DNA of 64,000 bases. It comes from Azotosporobacter soli. Lineage in GTDB: Bacteria > Bacillota > Negativicutes > SG130. Of the stretch, positions 53,524 through 63,813 are shown piece by piece (position 1 is the stretch's first letter; each line of letters opens with the position of its first letter). The notes under the pieces are model-generated. The model was given only the letters and a program-made list of their open reading frames with translations, had not been told where the DNA came from and made no database searches. The DNA is taken from NCBI RefSeq assembly GCF_030542965.1, contig NZ_JAUAOA010000015.1, forward strand, positions 1 through 64,000, read 5' to 3'. Made by a program: the position numbers and the translations under genes.

Positions 53524-54147
53524 ATGTTGATGAAAAAGAGCGTGACCGATTTTCTCGCGGAACTGAAATCCAATTCGCCTGCACCGGGCGGCGGCAGCGT
53601 TGCAGCGCTCGCGGGCGCGCTGGCGGCGGCTCTTGGCGTAATGGTCGGCAATCTGACGTTGGGCAGCGCCAAATGCGCCGATGCGCATGATGAGGCCGGA
53701 ACGTTGAAATGCGACCTGGAGAAAGCGCTGACCCGTTTAGCCAGCTATGTGGATGAAGACACGGCGGCGTTTAACGAAGTCATGGCTGCGTACAAACTGC
53801 CGAAAGACAGCGATGAAGACAAGGCGATCCGCGGCCAGGCCATTCAGGCCGCGCTGCAAAAAGCGGCAAAATTGCCGCTGGAAGTCGCTGCGACTTGCGT
53901 AGGCGTGCTGGAATTGTCGCATCGCATGCTGGCGATAGGCAATCCCAATGCCGCAAGCGATGCTGCGGTTGCCGGGCGTCTGGCGCATGCCGGCGTTTGG
54001 GCCGCGCTGTACAATGTGCGGATCAATTTGGCGTCGATCAAAGAAAGTTCCTTTTTAGAGACAGCCGGCGCGGAAGTCAGAGCACTGGCCCAAAAGGCGG
54101 ATGCCGCACTCGCTGCGCTGAGTCAAAAGGCGGAAGAAGTTATTTGA
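53524..54147 (+). CDS. fchA: Formimidoyltetrahydrofolate cyclodeaminase
   Basis: Converts 5-formimino-THF into 5,10-methenyl-THF and ammonia, linking histidine to one-carbon metabolism. The 207-residue all-helical protein shows the family start VTDFLAELKSNSPAPGGGSV and GNPNAASDAAVAGRLAHAG. ATG at 53524 follows a run of G; an ATG six bases on is an alternative. It lies 18 bases after ftcD, and no promoter is needed. It completes the THF-dependent branch. Confidence 0.94.
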   Translation: MLMKKSVTDFLAELKSNSPAPGGGSVAALAGALAAALGVMVGNLTLGSAKCADAHDEAGTLKCDLEKALTRLASYVDEDTAAFNEVMAAYKLPKDSDEDKAIRGQAIQAALQKAAKLPLEVAATCVGVLELSHRMLAIGNPNAASDAAVAGRLAHAGVWAALYNVRINLASIKESSFLETAGAEVRALAQKADAALAALSQKAEEVI

Positions 54148-54289
54148 GCTGCGCCGCCCAGCCGGTGATGAACGATGCTGCAGCAATGTATGAAGTTGAT
54201 ATGAGCCAGTCGCTCTTGCGTTCAAAACCGTGTTTGTCAATGTATGCCCCGTTCGTCTAAGAACCTAGAATGAAATGGGAGGATGGAAC

Positions 54290-55705
54290 ATGACAACACC
54301 AAATCTGAAAGCAGAAGATCTTTGTCCGGAGAAAACAGGCTTGAAACGGGAAATGAAATCGCGCCATCTCATGATGATTTCCATTGGCGGAACGATCGGT
54401 ACAGGGTTATTTATGGGTGCGGGACAGGTCATCAGCGACGCCGGTCCGGTCGGGGCGATCCTGGCCTTCATCTTCGGCGGTCTGGTCATGTATCTGGCAT
54501 TATTGTGTCTGGGAGAACTGGCTGTCGCAATGCCGGTTGCCGGTTCGTTTCAAACGTACGCGCTGCAATTCATCTCGCCTGGCGTCGGCTTTACCGTCGG
54601 CTGGATTTATTGGATCAACTGGGCCGTCTGTATTGCGGCGAATTTTACCGCTGCCGGCATCATCATGGCGGGCTGGTTTCCTGACGTGTCGATTTGGATC
54701 TGGTGTGCGGTCTTTGCCGTACTGGTCGCGGTGTTGAATCTGATTTCGGTCAAAGTGTACGGCGAAACGGAGTTTTGGTTTGCCGGCATCAAGGTCGCGG
54801 CGATCATCGGTTTCATTCTGGCCGGAGCGGGCTTGATGTTTGGATTGCTCGGCCACGAAGGCGCGATCGGTTTTTCCAACTATCACAGCAATGAGGCTAT
54901 TTTTCCACATGGCGGCTGGGCACTTTTCTTGACGATGATTAACGTAGTATACTCATTCCAAGGCTCGGAGCTGGTCGGCATCGCAGCCGGAGAATGCGAG
55001 AATCCGGGCAAGAACGTGCCGAAGGTTATCAAAGGCATTGTGATGCGAATCATCCTGTTCTATGTGTTGGCGATCGCAGTACTCGCGGCGACGATTCCTT
55101 ATCAGGAAGCGGGTCTATTGGAGAGTCCGTTCGCCTATGTCTTCGGCCGCATCGGCATCCCGTTGGCAAAAGACATCATGAGTTTTGTCGTGTTGACCTC
55201 GGCTTTATCGGCCAGCAATTCGGCGCTGTATGTTTGCTCAAGACTCTTATGGTCGATGGCCAAAGACAAGCATGCACCGAGCTGGCTGGGTAAATTAAAT
55301 TCCGGCGGCGTGCCGGTAAACGGCGTTTTGCTGACCTTGGTGCTTTCCGGTTTGTCGCTGCTGACCAGCGAATATGCAGCCGATACCGTATACTTGTGGC
55401 TGATGTCCAGCGTCGGTTTGACAGGCTGTCTGATTTGGATCGTAATTGCCTGGTGCCAGGTAAAGTTCCGTCAACGCTTTATCGAAATGGGCGGCAAACT
55501 CGAGACGTTGGTCTTTAAAACGCCGATGTATCCAGCGTTGCCGATCCTGTCGGTAATCTTGAATATTTGCATCATTCTCAGTCTGGCCTTTATCGAAGAA
55601 CAGCGTATCGTCCTGTATACCGGACTGCCGGTAGTGGGACTGATCTACTTGTATTATGTTTTTGTACACAGCAAAACGGAAGCCAGCCGTCAAAACGCGG
55701 CTTAG
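54290..55705 (+). CDS. Amino-acid permease of the AAT family, probable histidine importer
   Basis: A 471-residue membrane transporter of the APC superfamily with about 12 hydrophobic segments. The N-terminal MKSRHLMMISIGGTIGTGLF is the first-helix motif, with GETEFWFAGIKVAAIIG further on; the relatives are RocE, HutM-like and lysine/histidine permeases. The ATG at 54290 follows GGGAGGA; the in-frame ATG upstream lacks such a site. It lies between fchA and hutH, so histidine (or urocanate-related) uptake is inferred from context. The gap of 142 bases before it is the largest within the hut run and could hold an internal promoter. Confidence 0.85.
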   Translation: MTTPNLKAEDLCPEKTGLKREMKSRHLMMISIGGTIGTGLFMGAGQVISDAGPVGAILAFIFGGLVMYLALLCLGELAVAMPVAGSFQTYALQFISPGVGFTVGWIYWINWAVCIAANFTAAGIIMAGWFPDVSIWIWCAVFAVLVAVLNLISVKVYGETEFWFAGIKVAAIIGFILAGAGLMFGLLGHEGAIGFSNYHSNEAIFPHGGWALFLTMINVVYSFQGSELVGIAAGECENPGKNVPKVIKGIVMRIILFYVLAIAVLAATIPYQEAGLLESPFAYVFGRIGIPLAKDIMSFVVLTSALSASNSALYVCSRLLWSMAKDKHAPSWLGKLNSGGVPVNGVLLTLVLSGLSLLTSEYAADTVYLWLMSSVGLTGCLIWIVIAWCQVKFRQRFIEMGGKLETLVFKTPMYPALPILSVILNICIILSLAFIEEQRIVLYTGLPVVGLIYLYYVFVHSKTEASRQNAA

Positions 55706-55733
55706 CAAGAGATACAGAGGGGGACGTAAGAGC

Positions 55734-57263
55734 ATGGTATTATTAGATGGAAATTCATTGACGCTTGAAGATGTGGTAAAAGTGGCCCGGCAAAATGAGA
55801 AGGCGGCGCTGAGCGAAGAAGGCCGCAAACAAATCATTGCCAGCCGGGCAATCGTCGATAAGATTCTTGCGGAAGAACGTCCTGTTTATGGGATTTCTAC
55901 CGGATTCGGCGATTTCAGCAGCATCTTCATTTCGAAAGAAGAGCGGGAGAAATTGCAGAAAAATTTAATTCTCAGCCATGCGACCGGCGTCGGCCGCCAC
56001 CTGCCGGTCGATGTCGTACGCTCCGCCATGTTGCTCAGGGCGAATTCGCTGGCCAAGGGCTATTCCGGCATCAAATTGTCGACGGTAGAAATGCTGCTGA
56101 CCATGCTGAACGAAGGCATCTGTCCGGCTATTCCGGAGAAAGGATCGGTCGGTGCGAGCGGAGATCTCGCGCCGCTCTCGCATATGGTGCTGGTAATGCT
56201 TGGCGAAGGCGAAGCCTATGTCGACGGCGCGCTGATGAGCGGTGCTGCCGCGCTGCAGGCGAAAGGTTTAGAACCATTGGCACTTGGCGGCAAAGAAGGA
56301 CTGGCGCTGATCAACGGTACGCAGATCATGACGGCGGTCGGTTCGATGGCCTGGCAGGATGCGGTGAATCTGATGAAAGCCGCCGATGTGGCGGCCGCGC
56401 TCTGCACCGAGGCGCTCAAAGGAACGCGCGCCGCGTTTGATGCACGGATCAGCCAGGTAAGACCGCATGTCGGACAGGTAGCGACCAGCGAGAACATGGC
56501 CCGTCTCACCGAAGACAGCGTCATCATCGCCTCGCATAAGAATTGCACGAAAGTCCAGGATGCCTATTCGCTGCGTTGCGTACCACAGGTGCATGGCGCT
56601 TCGAAAGACGCATTGCGCCGCGTGGAAGAGACGCTGACGGTCGAGATCAATGCCGCGACCGATAATCCGCTGATCATGCCGGATACCGGCGAAGCGGTTT
56701 CCGGCGGCAATTTTCATGGTCAACCGATTGCGCTGGTCATGGATTATCTGAAACTGGCGATCGCCGAACTGGGCAACATTTCCGAGCGACGCATCAACCG
56801 TTTGATGGATGCGCACTTAAGCGATCTGCCGCCGTTTTTGACCGCCTATCCCGGCGTGGATTCCGGTCTGATGATCACGCAATATACGGCGGCTGCATTG
56901 GTGTCGGAAAATAAAGTGCTGGTTCACCCGGCCAGCGCCGATTCGATTCCGACGTCCGCCAATCAGGAAGACCACGTCAGCATGGGCACGATTGCCGCGC
57001 GCCAATCGCGTGAAATTCTCGACAATGTGCAAAACGTACTGGCGATCGAGCTCTTGGCTGCGGCGCAGGGCGTCGATTTCCTCGCGCCGCTGGATCCAGG
57101 CAAAGGAACCGGCGCAGCACATAAGACGATCCGCAGCGTCGTGCCGCATCTTGACGAAGACCGCATTCCATCACCCGATATCAAGGCAATTTATTCTTTA
57201 ATCGGCGACGGCACGCTGGTTGGTGAAGTGGAACGGGCAATCGGAGCATTGAAGATATATTAA
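55734..57263 (+). CDS. hutH: Histidine ammonia-lyase
   Basis: Removes ammonia from histidine to form urocanate, the entry step of the pathway. The 509-residue protein carries the MIO prosthetic-group site in GSVGASGDLAPLSHM (the Ala-Ser-Gly cyclises), the substrate Tyr in PVYGISTGFGDF and the conserved QEDHVSMGTIAARQSREIL. The ATG at 55734 follows GAGGGGGA; the frame extends upstream without a site. It is the last gene of the hut operon, an unusual position since hutH often comes early. Confidence 0.96.
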   Translation: MVLLDGNSLTLEDVVKVARQNEKAALSEEGRKQIIASRAIVDKILAEERPVYGISTGFGDFSSIFISKEEREKLQKNLILSHATGVGRHLPVDVVRSAMLLRANSLAKGYSGIKLSTVEMLLTMLNEGICPAIPEKGSVGASGDLAPLSHMVLVMLGEGEAYVDGALMSGAAALQAKGLEPLALGGKEGLALINGTQIMTAVGSMAWQDAVNLMKAADVAAALCTEALKGTRAAFDARISQVRPHVGQVATSENMARLTEDSVIIASHKNCTKVQDAYSLRCVPQVHGASKDALRRVEETLTVEINAATDNPLIMPDTGEAVSGGNFHGQPIALVMDYLKLAIAELGNISERRINRLMDAHLSDLPPFLTAYPGVDSGLMITQYTAAALVSENKVLVHPASADSIPTSANQEDHVSMGTIAARQSREILDNVQNVLAIELLAAAQGVDFLAPLDPGKGTGAAHKTIRSVVPHLDEDRIPSPDIKAIYSLIGDGTLVGEVERAIGALKIY

Positions 57264-57267
57264 TTGA

Positions 57268-57307
57268 AAAACGCCGCGACTTCCGATAGCGGGAGGCGCG
57301 GCGTTTT
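57268..57307 (+). terminator. Intrinsic terminator of the hut operon
   Basis: An 11-bp stem (AAAACGCCGCG with CGCGGCGTTTT), starting five bases after the hutH stop. Just after it, 57331-57350 has AACACGAAGAG and GAAGAAGGGAAG, a fragment of the dispersed repeat. Confidence 0.88.
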
Positions 57308-57361
57308 ATGCGTAACGGGAGCTGATTTAACACGAAGAGTGGAAGAAGGGAAGAATCTTTC

Positions 57362-59368
57362 TTACTCCGCCAGTAGCGGTAATGTAATCGTGAAGGTCGT
57401 GCCCTGCTCCGGTGCGCTGCTGCATTCGATCATACCGGAAAATTGCTGAGCGATGATGTTGTAGACGATCGATAAACCAAGTCCGATCGCGCCAGTTTCG
57501 CGCTTGGTGGTGAAGAAGGGCTCAAATATCCGGTCTTGGATATCTGCGGCGATGCCCTTGCCGTCATCCGTATATTTCAAAATTAACTTTGTAGGATGGC
57601 GTGTGACGGCGATGGTGATATGACCTTGCTGTTCTGGCTGATAGGCATGCAGCAAGGAATTGGCCAACAAATTGCTGAGAACTTGCGAGAATGCTTCGGG
57701 GTAGCTGTCGATTTCGAGATCGGATGCACAATCAATGCTCACGCTGATTTGCGGCGCGGACAAGCGAGTGGCAAAGCAGGATAAGGTGTTTTCAATGTAT
57801 TCGCGAAGATTGAACGACTGCCGTTGCTCATAGGTATGATCGACGGAGACCTGTTTGAAATGGCGCACCAGCCGGATGGCCTGTTCCAGATTTGCCAAGA
57901 TGATTTGCGCCGATTGCCCAGCCTCTTCGATATATTCGGTCAAGTGGCGGCGTTTTACGCTATTGGCGGCATACAAGGCAGCCAATTCCTTGGTGATCGA
58001 ATCGAGATGTGAAGCCGCAGTTAAAGCCACGCCGGCAGGAGTGTTGATCTCGTGTGCCACACCGGCGACTAAGCTGCCAAGCGCGGCCATTTTCTCAGTT
58101 TTGACCAGCAAAGCTTGTGTTTTGCTCAGTTGAATGATCGTTTCATTCAACTCCAGATTCATTGCCTGCAATTCTTCATTGGCGGCGTTCAAATCTTGCG
58201 TCCGGTCTTCGACGCGCATTTCAAGGTTGCTATACGATTGCTTCAAGTTGCGCGCCATCCGGCTGAAGGAGAGCGCCAACTGGCCCAGTTCGTCGCTTGT
58301 TGAGACTTTGATTTCGGTTGTTTCAAGATTGCCGTCCGCCATTTGCAGTGCCAGCGACGTCATTTTTTCCAGCGGCCGCGTGATCCGCGTCGTAGCATAG
58401 ATGATGGTCAATAAGACCAAGAGTAAGGTAAAAGCATAGACGCTGATAATCAGGTTGCGCAGCGGCGCGGCCTGAGCCTCTAGTTCCGCACGGTCGATGA
58501 TGGCGATAACTTTCCAGCCGCGTTTGTCCGGCGGGCTGACCAGCATGATTTGCTCCAGATTGTCCGCGGTGAACGGCTTTAGCATGTTTGCCTTTTCTTC
58601 CAGTTGGGTCAATTGACTGACGCCGACTTCTGCAGGCGTTTTGAGGAGCCATTCAGGATGTTTAGGGCTGACGATGATTTTATTGTTTGGATTTAAGATC
58701 AACAGATAACCGGTCTGGCCGATGTTCGTATCGACAACTTTTTTTTGGAATTCCGTCAAATACAGCATGACGCCGACGACGCCGATCGTTTGCGCATCAC
58801 GCTCAATCGTATGCGTGACGCTCACGACCATCTGATTGGTAACAGCCGTGATGTATGGATCGGTAGTAACGATTTGGCCAGGCTGTGCGATTGTGTTTTT
58901 ATACCAGGCGCGCAGTCTCGGATCATAAGAGCCTTTCGGCATAAACGGCGGTGTTTCCATATAGCCGCCCCAGGACGAAGCAAGAAAAATCGTATCGATA
59001 TTGCTGTGATTATTTTTCATGTTTTTAAAATAACGTTTTAGCGTTTGTTCGAGCGGATCGTCGCGGTCGACGAAGCTGGAGGGGTCGTAGTGAATATAGT
59101 TGTTCAGTTGTGCCGGACTGATTTCGAGCAGCCGGTCATCATTTGCCAATGCCGTGACTAAGTTCTCGACCGGACTTAAAAATGCATGATCAAGATCGCT
59201 TTGCACCTTGTCGATTACCGTGCGAGCCTGTTGAATGTAGTTGGTTTGAATGCGTTCGATGACGACTTGGCTGATATAAGCGCCGCCCAGTAGGTAGGGA
59301 AAGATACTCGCCAAAAAGACGCCCAGACATAGGCGGGTGCGCAACGAATTGAGCTTGACTCCGAACAT
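57362..59368 (-). CDS. Sensor histidine kinase with extracellular Cache domain
   Basis: A 668-residue membrane kinase. In order: TM1 (about 10-32), an extracellular double-Cache domain (about 35-310, with DPRLRAWYKNTIAQPG typical of dCache_1), TM2 (about 312-335), HAMP (about 335-390) and a coiled coil. The catalytic core follows, with the phospho-His in VAGVAHEINTPAG, the N box and the DDGKGIAADIQDRIFEPFFTTK and GLGLSIVYNI ATP-binding motifs. dCache domains often bind amino acids, so with hut converging on it a histidine or amino-acid signal is plausible, but not shown. No response regulator is adjacent. Start ATG 59368 follows AAGGGGATG. Confidence 0.9.
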   Translation of the reverse strand: MFGVKLNSLRTRLCLGVFLASIFPYLLGGAYISQVVIERIQTNYIQQARTVIDKVQSDLDHAFLSPVENLVTALANDDRLLEISPAQLNNYIHYDPSSFVDRDDPLEQTLKRYFKNMKNNHSNIDTIFLASSWGGYMETPPFMPKGSYDPRLRAWYKNTIAQPGQIVTTDPYITAVTNQMVVSVTHTIERDAQTIGVVGVMLYLTEFQKKVVDTNIGQTGYLLILNPNNKIIVSPKHPEWLLKTPAEVGVSQLTQLEEKANMLKPFTADNLEQIMLVSPPDKRGWKVIAIIDRAELEAQAAPLRNLIISVYAFTLLLVLLTIIYATTRITRPLEKMTSLALQMADGNLETTEIKVSTSDELGQLALSFSRMARNLKQSYSNLEMRVEDRTQDLNAANEELQAMNLELNETIIQLSKTQALLVKTEKMAALGSLVAGVAHEINTPAGVALTAASHLDSITKELAALYAANSVKRRHLTEYIEEAGQSAQIILANLEQAIRLVRHFKQVSVDHTYEQRQSFNLREYIENTLSCFATRLSAPQISVSIDCASDLEIDSYPEAFSQVLSNLLANSLLHAYQPEQQGHITIAVTRHPTKLILKYTDDGKGIAADIQDRIFEPFFTTKRETGAIGLGLSIVYNIIAQQFSGMIECSSAPEQGTTFTITLPLLAE

Positions 59369-59615
59369 GACTTCATCCCCTTACGCCTGTCAAAATGCTA
59401 GTGCGACTTTGGCTATAAGGTTCGACAAAAAATGCTGGTAACCTTTAGCCGGAAAAGAGCGAGTTGCTTAAAAAAGTTTCAAAAATAAAAAAGGTAAGAA
59501 GAATCAGGCAGATCGGCTGTGGGAGGAACTTGAAGAGCGCAGCGCGAAAGTAAGAGAAGTATATAAGAAAACGAACCGGCAGATAATGAACCCAGCCGGA
59601 AGGAGCGACGCCAAG

Positions 59616-60074
59616 ATGGAGATAACGTTTCGAAAGGCGCAGGAAGAGGATGCCGAAATACTGACCCGCATATCCTTTGCTGCGAAGCGGCATTGGAGCT
59701 ACCCGGAAGAATGTTTTGCCATATGGAAGGATGAACTGACCATTACTCCGGCTTATATCAGGAAAAACACGGTTTTGATTGCCGAGGCTGACGGCGAGAC
59801 GGTGGCGTATGCATCGGTCGTGAGCGAAGGCGATGAAAGCTGTCTGCAACATGTCTTTGTGCTGCCGCTCTGCATCGGCAAGGGTATCGGCTCTAAATTG
59901 GTAACGGAAATGAAAAAGATCTGCGCTGCACAAGCGATTGCATGCCTGACGATTTTTTCTGATCCGCATGCGCAAGGCTTTTACGACAAAATAGGTGCGC
60001 GTTACGTGGATGAATTCCCGTCTAATATTCCGGGGCGAAACGTGGCGATGTATGAATTGGCAATAGGAAATTAA
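59616..60074 (+). CDS. GNAT-family N-acetyltransferase
   Basis: A 152-residue acetyl-CoA-dependent acetyltransferase. ITFRKAQEEDAEILTRISF opens the fold and LQHVFVLPLCIGKGIGSKLV is the acetyl-CoA-binding motif A (Q/RxxGxG/A-like, here CIGKGIGSKL). The substrate is unknown. The ATG at 59616 follows AAGGAG by ten bases; the frame's upstream ATG at 59586 has no site. It is followed 24 bases on by a small conserved-looking protein, probably in the same transcript. Confidence 0.85.
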   Translation: MEITFRKAQEEDAEILTRISFAAKRHWSYPEECFAIWKDELTITPAYIRKNTVLIAEADGETVAYASVVSEGDESCLQHVFVLPLCIGKGIGSKLVTEMKKICAAQAIACLTIFSDPHAQGFYDKIGARYVDEFPSNIPGRNVAMYELAIGN

Positions 60075-60098
60075 TCTGAAGGATAGACGGAGGAAACG

Positions 60099-60275
60099 AT
60101 GAAAAACATTGAGATGACGAGCGAAGGCGATATTCTGACAATCAAGATTGACCTGAGCCAACGCTTCGGCAAGTCGAGCAGCGGCAAGACGACAATCGTT
60201 GCCAGCACAGAAGGCAATCAAGCCGTACCGGGACATGAGGAAATCAAAATTGGTTTGAATGTGTATACGAAATGA
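60099..60275 (+). CDS. Conserved-looking small protein, 58 residues
   Basis: A short ORF with a strong GGAGGA site eight bases before ATG. The protein is MKNIEMTSEGDILTIKIDLS followed by RFGKSSSGKTTIVASTEGNQ, and ends with a beta-rich tail including EEIKIGLNVYTK. No membrane segment. I recall near-identical small proteins annotated as hypothetical in Clostridia and Negativicutes, but this memory needs a search. Its function is unknown. The Ser/Gly/Lys-rich SSSGKTT resembles a P-loop by chance but lacks the preceding GxxxxG. It ends at its own terminator. Confidence 0.75.
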   Translation: MKNIEMTSEGDILTIKIDLSQRFGKSSSGKTTIVASTEGNQAVPGHEEIKIGLNVYTK

Positions 60276-60284
60276 AGCGAAACG

Positions 60285-60317
60285 CCGGGGCTATCCTAAG
60301 GGATGTCCTGGTTTTTT
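60285..60317 (+). terminator. Intrinsic terminator after the small protein
   Basis: CCGGGGCTATCC pairs with GGATGTCCTGG (one bulge, two G-T pairs) around TAAG, followed by six T. Confidence 0.75.
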
Positions 60318-60686
60318 GTTTGGAAAAAGAGAAAAATTGTCGTTTTTATTTTAAAACGCGGAGAGTCTGCATAACGGAAAAGGGAGTACGGAGTCATGCC
60401 TCCCGCCTAGCGGATTAATTTACTAGAAATAAGGTAGCCGCAATGGTAGAATACTATTGTGAAAATTAATATCAAAATAGGCAATTAGATCAACTGAAAC
60501 TAGGTATCATTTTAGACAGTATTAAGATAATTAGATACTTATGTTTGCGGAGGCTAATCGTGTATGGCCATCACAAATAATGTGATGGCTTTTTCGTTAT
60601 ATGTCTGAAAAGGTCAGGTTAGGTATGCTGATTAAAAATGGAACCGGCATACAGCAAGAGGCAGCGAGATGGCGAGGTGACTACTA
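60318..60686 (+). other. AT-rich gap holding an isolated terminator
   Basis: No gene is evident in these ~370 bases. At 60567-60594 GCCATCAC pairs with GTGATGGC and is followed by TTTTT, a good intrinsic terminator about 95 bases before the start of the sensor kinase. With nothing encoded upstream of it after 60317, it may end a small RNA or act as a leader attenuator for the kinase gene. The region 60400-60560 shows AGCGGATTAATTTACTAG and other repeats of CTAG but no fold I can name. Confidence 0.5.
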
Positions 60687-63600
60687 TTGAAATTTCTGGG
60701 TAAAAGCATCAAATGGCAGCTGACTGTTCCGATAACAATTATAGTCAGTAGTGTCTTTCTCGTTGCTGTTGGGATAACGTTTGTCGGCGCAAGGTCTTTA
60801 ATTATCCAGTATGCCTGTGATAATGCCATGAGTAAAGTTCAGTACTTTGCCGATAGAATCGACGGTGACTTAAAGGTAAGCGCCGATGCCGTTAAAACGC
60901 AAGCCAATACCATTAAGACTATTTATGGACAGCCAAACCATAAAGAATTAGTTAAAGATATAGTATTTAACTGGGGTAATAGCAGTGATTACTATCAGAG
61001 CGTGTGGTTTGCAGGTGACAGCCAATACCAAAAACAAGGTTTTATTGTCTATTGGTTTGAGAAATCCGGTAGAAATATAAGATGGTGGGAATTTGATAAA
61101 TACGATTGGGAGAAAAGAGAAGCAATACTGACAAGATATTTTGTTGAAGATGGCAAAATAAAAGCGGTTGACATATCAGACTATGAGTTTAAAGACTTTT
61201 CTGAGTTGAAGTACGCTGACGATCCCCGATATGTTGCTTACCAAGGCCCGAAGAAGAAAGGCGGAATATCTTTTTTAGATCCTTATTTAGATCCGGTTGT
61301 AAATATCCCGACGGTTACAATAGCTACTCCGGTTTACGATGAACGGAAAAACCTGATTGGCGTTGTCGGCATGGATATGAACATAACCGGAATACAACAA
61401 ATTACAAACAATGTTAAAATAGGGGAAGAGAGCCAAATCATCTTAATAACCAGTGATGGTTCAATAGTAGATCATCCCGACCAACAGTTGGTAATGAAAA
61501 AGAACATCTTTACGGACTATAATGATCAATTGGCGCCATTTTTTAAAAAAGCCGTTGCGGATGATCATTTGCTGCAGGAAGTAAATAATAACGGCAACAA
61601 AGAATACTTTTTTTCGATGCACATCCCTTCTGCCCAGTGGACTTTGATTATGATGGTTCCTGCCCGTGAAATATTGGGCGAACTGGAATTGTTGATGCTG
61701 ATTGTAAGCGGCGGGATGCTTTTAATCATCATACTTTTGGCTGTGGGCATTTTTCGCTGGATAACGGCCAGAATCAACCAGCCGCTAACAAAGCTTGTCG
61801 AAGGAACGGAGCAGATATCAGCCGGGCGCTTTGAGCACCATATTGAAATCAATGCCCAGAACGAATTGGACATTTTAGCGGAAAAATTTAATTGGATGTC
61901 TGATAATATCCGGCACGCATATAACGAGATGGAAAACCGCGTAATCGAAAGAACCAAAGATATTGTCTCCGCCAATGAACGGTTACAGGAAGCTAAAGTA
62001 TTGGCCGAAAGCGCGGCCCAGGCAAAAAGTGAATTTTTGGCAAATATGAGCCATGAAATCCGTACACCGCTCAATGCGATTATTGGTTTCAACAGCTTAG
62101 CGCTAAAAACAGAACTTTCGAATGAGCAAAGAGATTATATGGACAAGAGCGCCATCGCGGCGAAATCACTGCTGGACATTATCAATCAGATTCTTGACTT
62201 TTCCAAAATAGAGGCTGGCCGACTGGAACTGGAAACAATCGATTTTCAGTTGACTGACGTAGTAGCTGACATTACTGACATGATCTCAGTTAAGGCGGCC
62301 GAAAAGGGAATGGAACTGATTAGCTCCGTTGCTGCGGATGTGCCGTGCGCCCTGGTAGGCGATCGGTTGCGACTTGTCCAGGTGCTGCTTAATCTTGTCG
62401 ATAATGCTGTCAAGTTTTCCAATGATGGACATATTGTACTTAAAATTGAACTGGAGGACAAAGAGGAAACCAGCTGCATATTGCGGTTTAGCGTTGAAGA
62501 TTCCGGGATTGGCATGACGGAAGAACAAATAAGTAAACTCTTTATCGCTTTCTCCCAAGCGGATAATTCTGTGACCAGAAAATTCGGCGGAACCGGCCTA
62601 GGTCTGACTATTTCCAAGCGCCTAGTGGAAATGTTAGGCGGAACGATTGCGGTAAAAAGCCAACTAGGACAGGGCAGCACCTTTTCTTTTACCGCAAAAT
62701 TTGGCCGGCAAGCGCAGATGCAAAAGCCGCAGCTTGCGACTAAATTCCAGGAAGAGTTGCTGGGGCTAAAGAAGAGGTTGGCGGGAGCGAAAGTGCTTCT
62801 GACGGAAGACAATATCTTCAATCAGCAAGTAGCCGCAGCGCTGTTAAGAGGTGCGGGTCTCAACGTAGATATCGCCAACAACGGCAGCGAAGCGGTGACT
62901 GCGGTGATGCGAAACGACTATGACCTGATACTGATGGATGTGCAGATGCCGGTGATGGGCGGTTATGAGGCGACAAGCATGATCCGGTTAAGAGGGAAGG
63001 CGGATTTGCCGATAATTGCTATGACCGCTCATGCCATGCCGGGAACCAGAGAGGAATGTCTGGCGGCGGGAATGGACGACTATATCAGTAAACCTCTGGA
63101 ACCGGAAATTTTATCTGCCGTGCTGTCGCGTTGGATAAAGCACCGGAATAATACGGTTTGGGAGATAGTCGTAGGGGAGCAGTCGGGAACGGCCGATTTT
63201 CCTGCGACGCTTCCAGGCATTGATGTGGAGGCTGGCCTTAGCAGGATAAACGGCAATGCAAAACTGTTCAGCGAACTGCTCATCGGGTTTGCGAAAAAGT
63301 ACAATAGCGCACCAGAGAAAATAAGAAAGGCTCTCATGGAAAAAGACGCGGAAGAAGCGCTGCAGCTTGTTCATACCCTCAAAGGGTTGGCAGGTAACTT
63401 AGCGGCTACCCAAATATATGATGCAGCCGTTAGATTGGAAGAGGCGTTGGTAAAAGGAGCAGAGTGCGCCGGTTGGCTGCAAGAATTGGAAGCAGCATTG
63501 GCAGAGTTGGCGGACTTAACGGAAAGGCTGGTACAGGTAAAACCCGAGGTAGCAGCGGAAAAAACGCTTGAAAATACGAGGGAAGCCGATCATGTGGTGC

Positions 63601-63800
63601 GGGAACTGGCGCGTCTTATCGAAGCAGGCGACATTGACGCCCTAATATCGCTGGAAAGTTTGAAGAAATGCCTGGACACTGTTGGTTTAGAAGAGGAACT
63701 GCAATTGCTGGAGGATAGTGTGAGAAATTTTGACTTCGAAAGCGCCCGCCCGCCGCTGGAGAGAATCGCCAGGGCGCGGAATATCTTGTTGGCTGACTAG
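60687..63800 (+). CDS. Hybrid sensor histidine kinase (Cache-HAMP-HisKA-HATPase-REC-Hpt)
   Basis: A 1037-residue membrane hybrid kinase. TM1 (about 8-32), extracellular dCache domain (about 35-345, with [20 protein letters not shown]), TM2 (about 346-370), HAMP, coiled coil, HisKA with phospho-His in [12 protein letters not shown], HATPase with [13 protein letters not shown] and [13 protein letters not shown]. The REC domain follows with phospho-Asp in [15 protein letters not shown], then a C-terminal Hpt with phospho-His in [14 protein letters not shown]. So it holds a full internal phosphorelay. Start is TTG at 60687, seven bases after GAGGTG. The next gene is a response regulator, the likely relay target. 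The stimulus is unknown. Confidence 0.9.
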   Translation: MKFLGKSIKWQLTVPITIIVSSVFLVAVGITFVGARSLIIQYACDNAMSKVQYFADRIDGDLKVSADAVKTQANTIKTIYGQPNHKELVKDIVFNWGNSSDYYQSVWFAGDSQYQKQGFIVYWFEKSGRNIRWWEFDKYDWEKREAILTRYFVEDGKIKAVDISDYEFKDFSELKYADDPRYVAYQGPKKKGGISFLDPYLDPVVNIPTVTIATPVYDERKNLIGVVGMDMNITGIQQITNNVKIGEESQIILITSDGSIVDHPDQQLVMKKNIFTDYNDQLAPFFKKAVADDHLLQEVNNNGNKEYFFSMHIPSAQWTLIMMVPAREILGELELLMLIVSGGMLLIIILLAVGIFRWITARINQPLTKLVEGTEQISAGRFEHHIEINAQNELDILAEKFNWMSDNIRHAYNEMENRVIERTKDIVSANERLQEAKVLAESAAQAKSEFLANMSHEIRTPLNAIIGFNSLALKTELSNEQRDYMDKSAIAAKSLLDIINQILDFSKIEAGRLELETIDFQLTDVVADITDMISVKAAEKGMELISSVAADVPCALVGDRLRLVQVLLNLVDNAVKFSNDGHIVLKIELEDKEETSCILRFSVEDSGIGMTEEQISKLFIAFSQADNSVTRKFGGTGLGLTISKRLVEMLGGTIAVKSQLGQGSTFSFTAKFGRQAQMQKPQLATKFQEELLGLKKRLAGAKVLLTEDNIFNQQVAAALLRGAGLNVDIANNGSEAVTAVMRNDYDLILMDVQMPVMGGYEATSMIRLRGKADLPIIAMTAHAMPGTREECLAAGMDDYISKPLEPEILSAVLSRWIKHRNNTVWEIVVGEQSGTADFPATLPGIDVEAGLSRINGNAKLFSELLIGFAKKYNSAPEKIRKALMEKDAEEALQLVHTLKGLAGNLAATQIYDAAVRLEEALVKGAECAGWLQELEAALAELADLTERLVQVKPEVAAEKTLENTREADHVVRELARLIEAGDIDALISLESLKKCLDTVGLEEELQLLEDSVRNFDFESARPPLERIARARNILLAD

Positions 63801-63813
63801 GGAGGCGATGGGT

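Noticed and set aside
60201-60221. SSSGKTT in the 58-residue protein as a Walker A motif
   Set aside because: The preceding glycine and the rest of a P-loop NTPase fold are absent; the protein is far too small.
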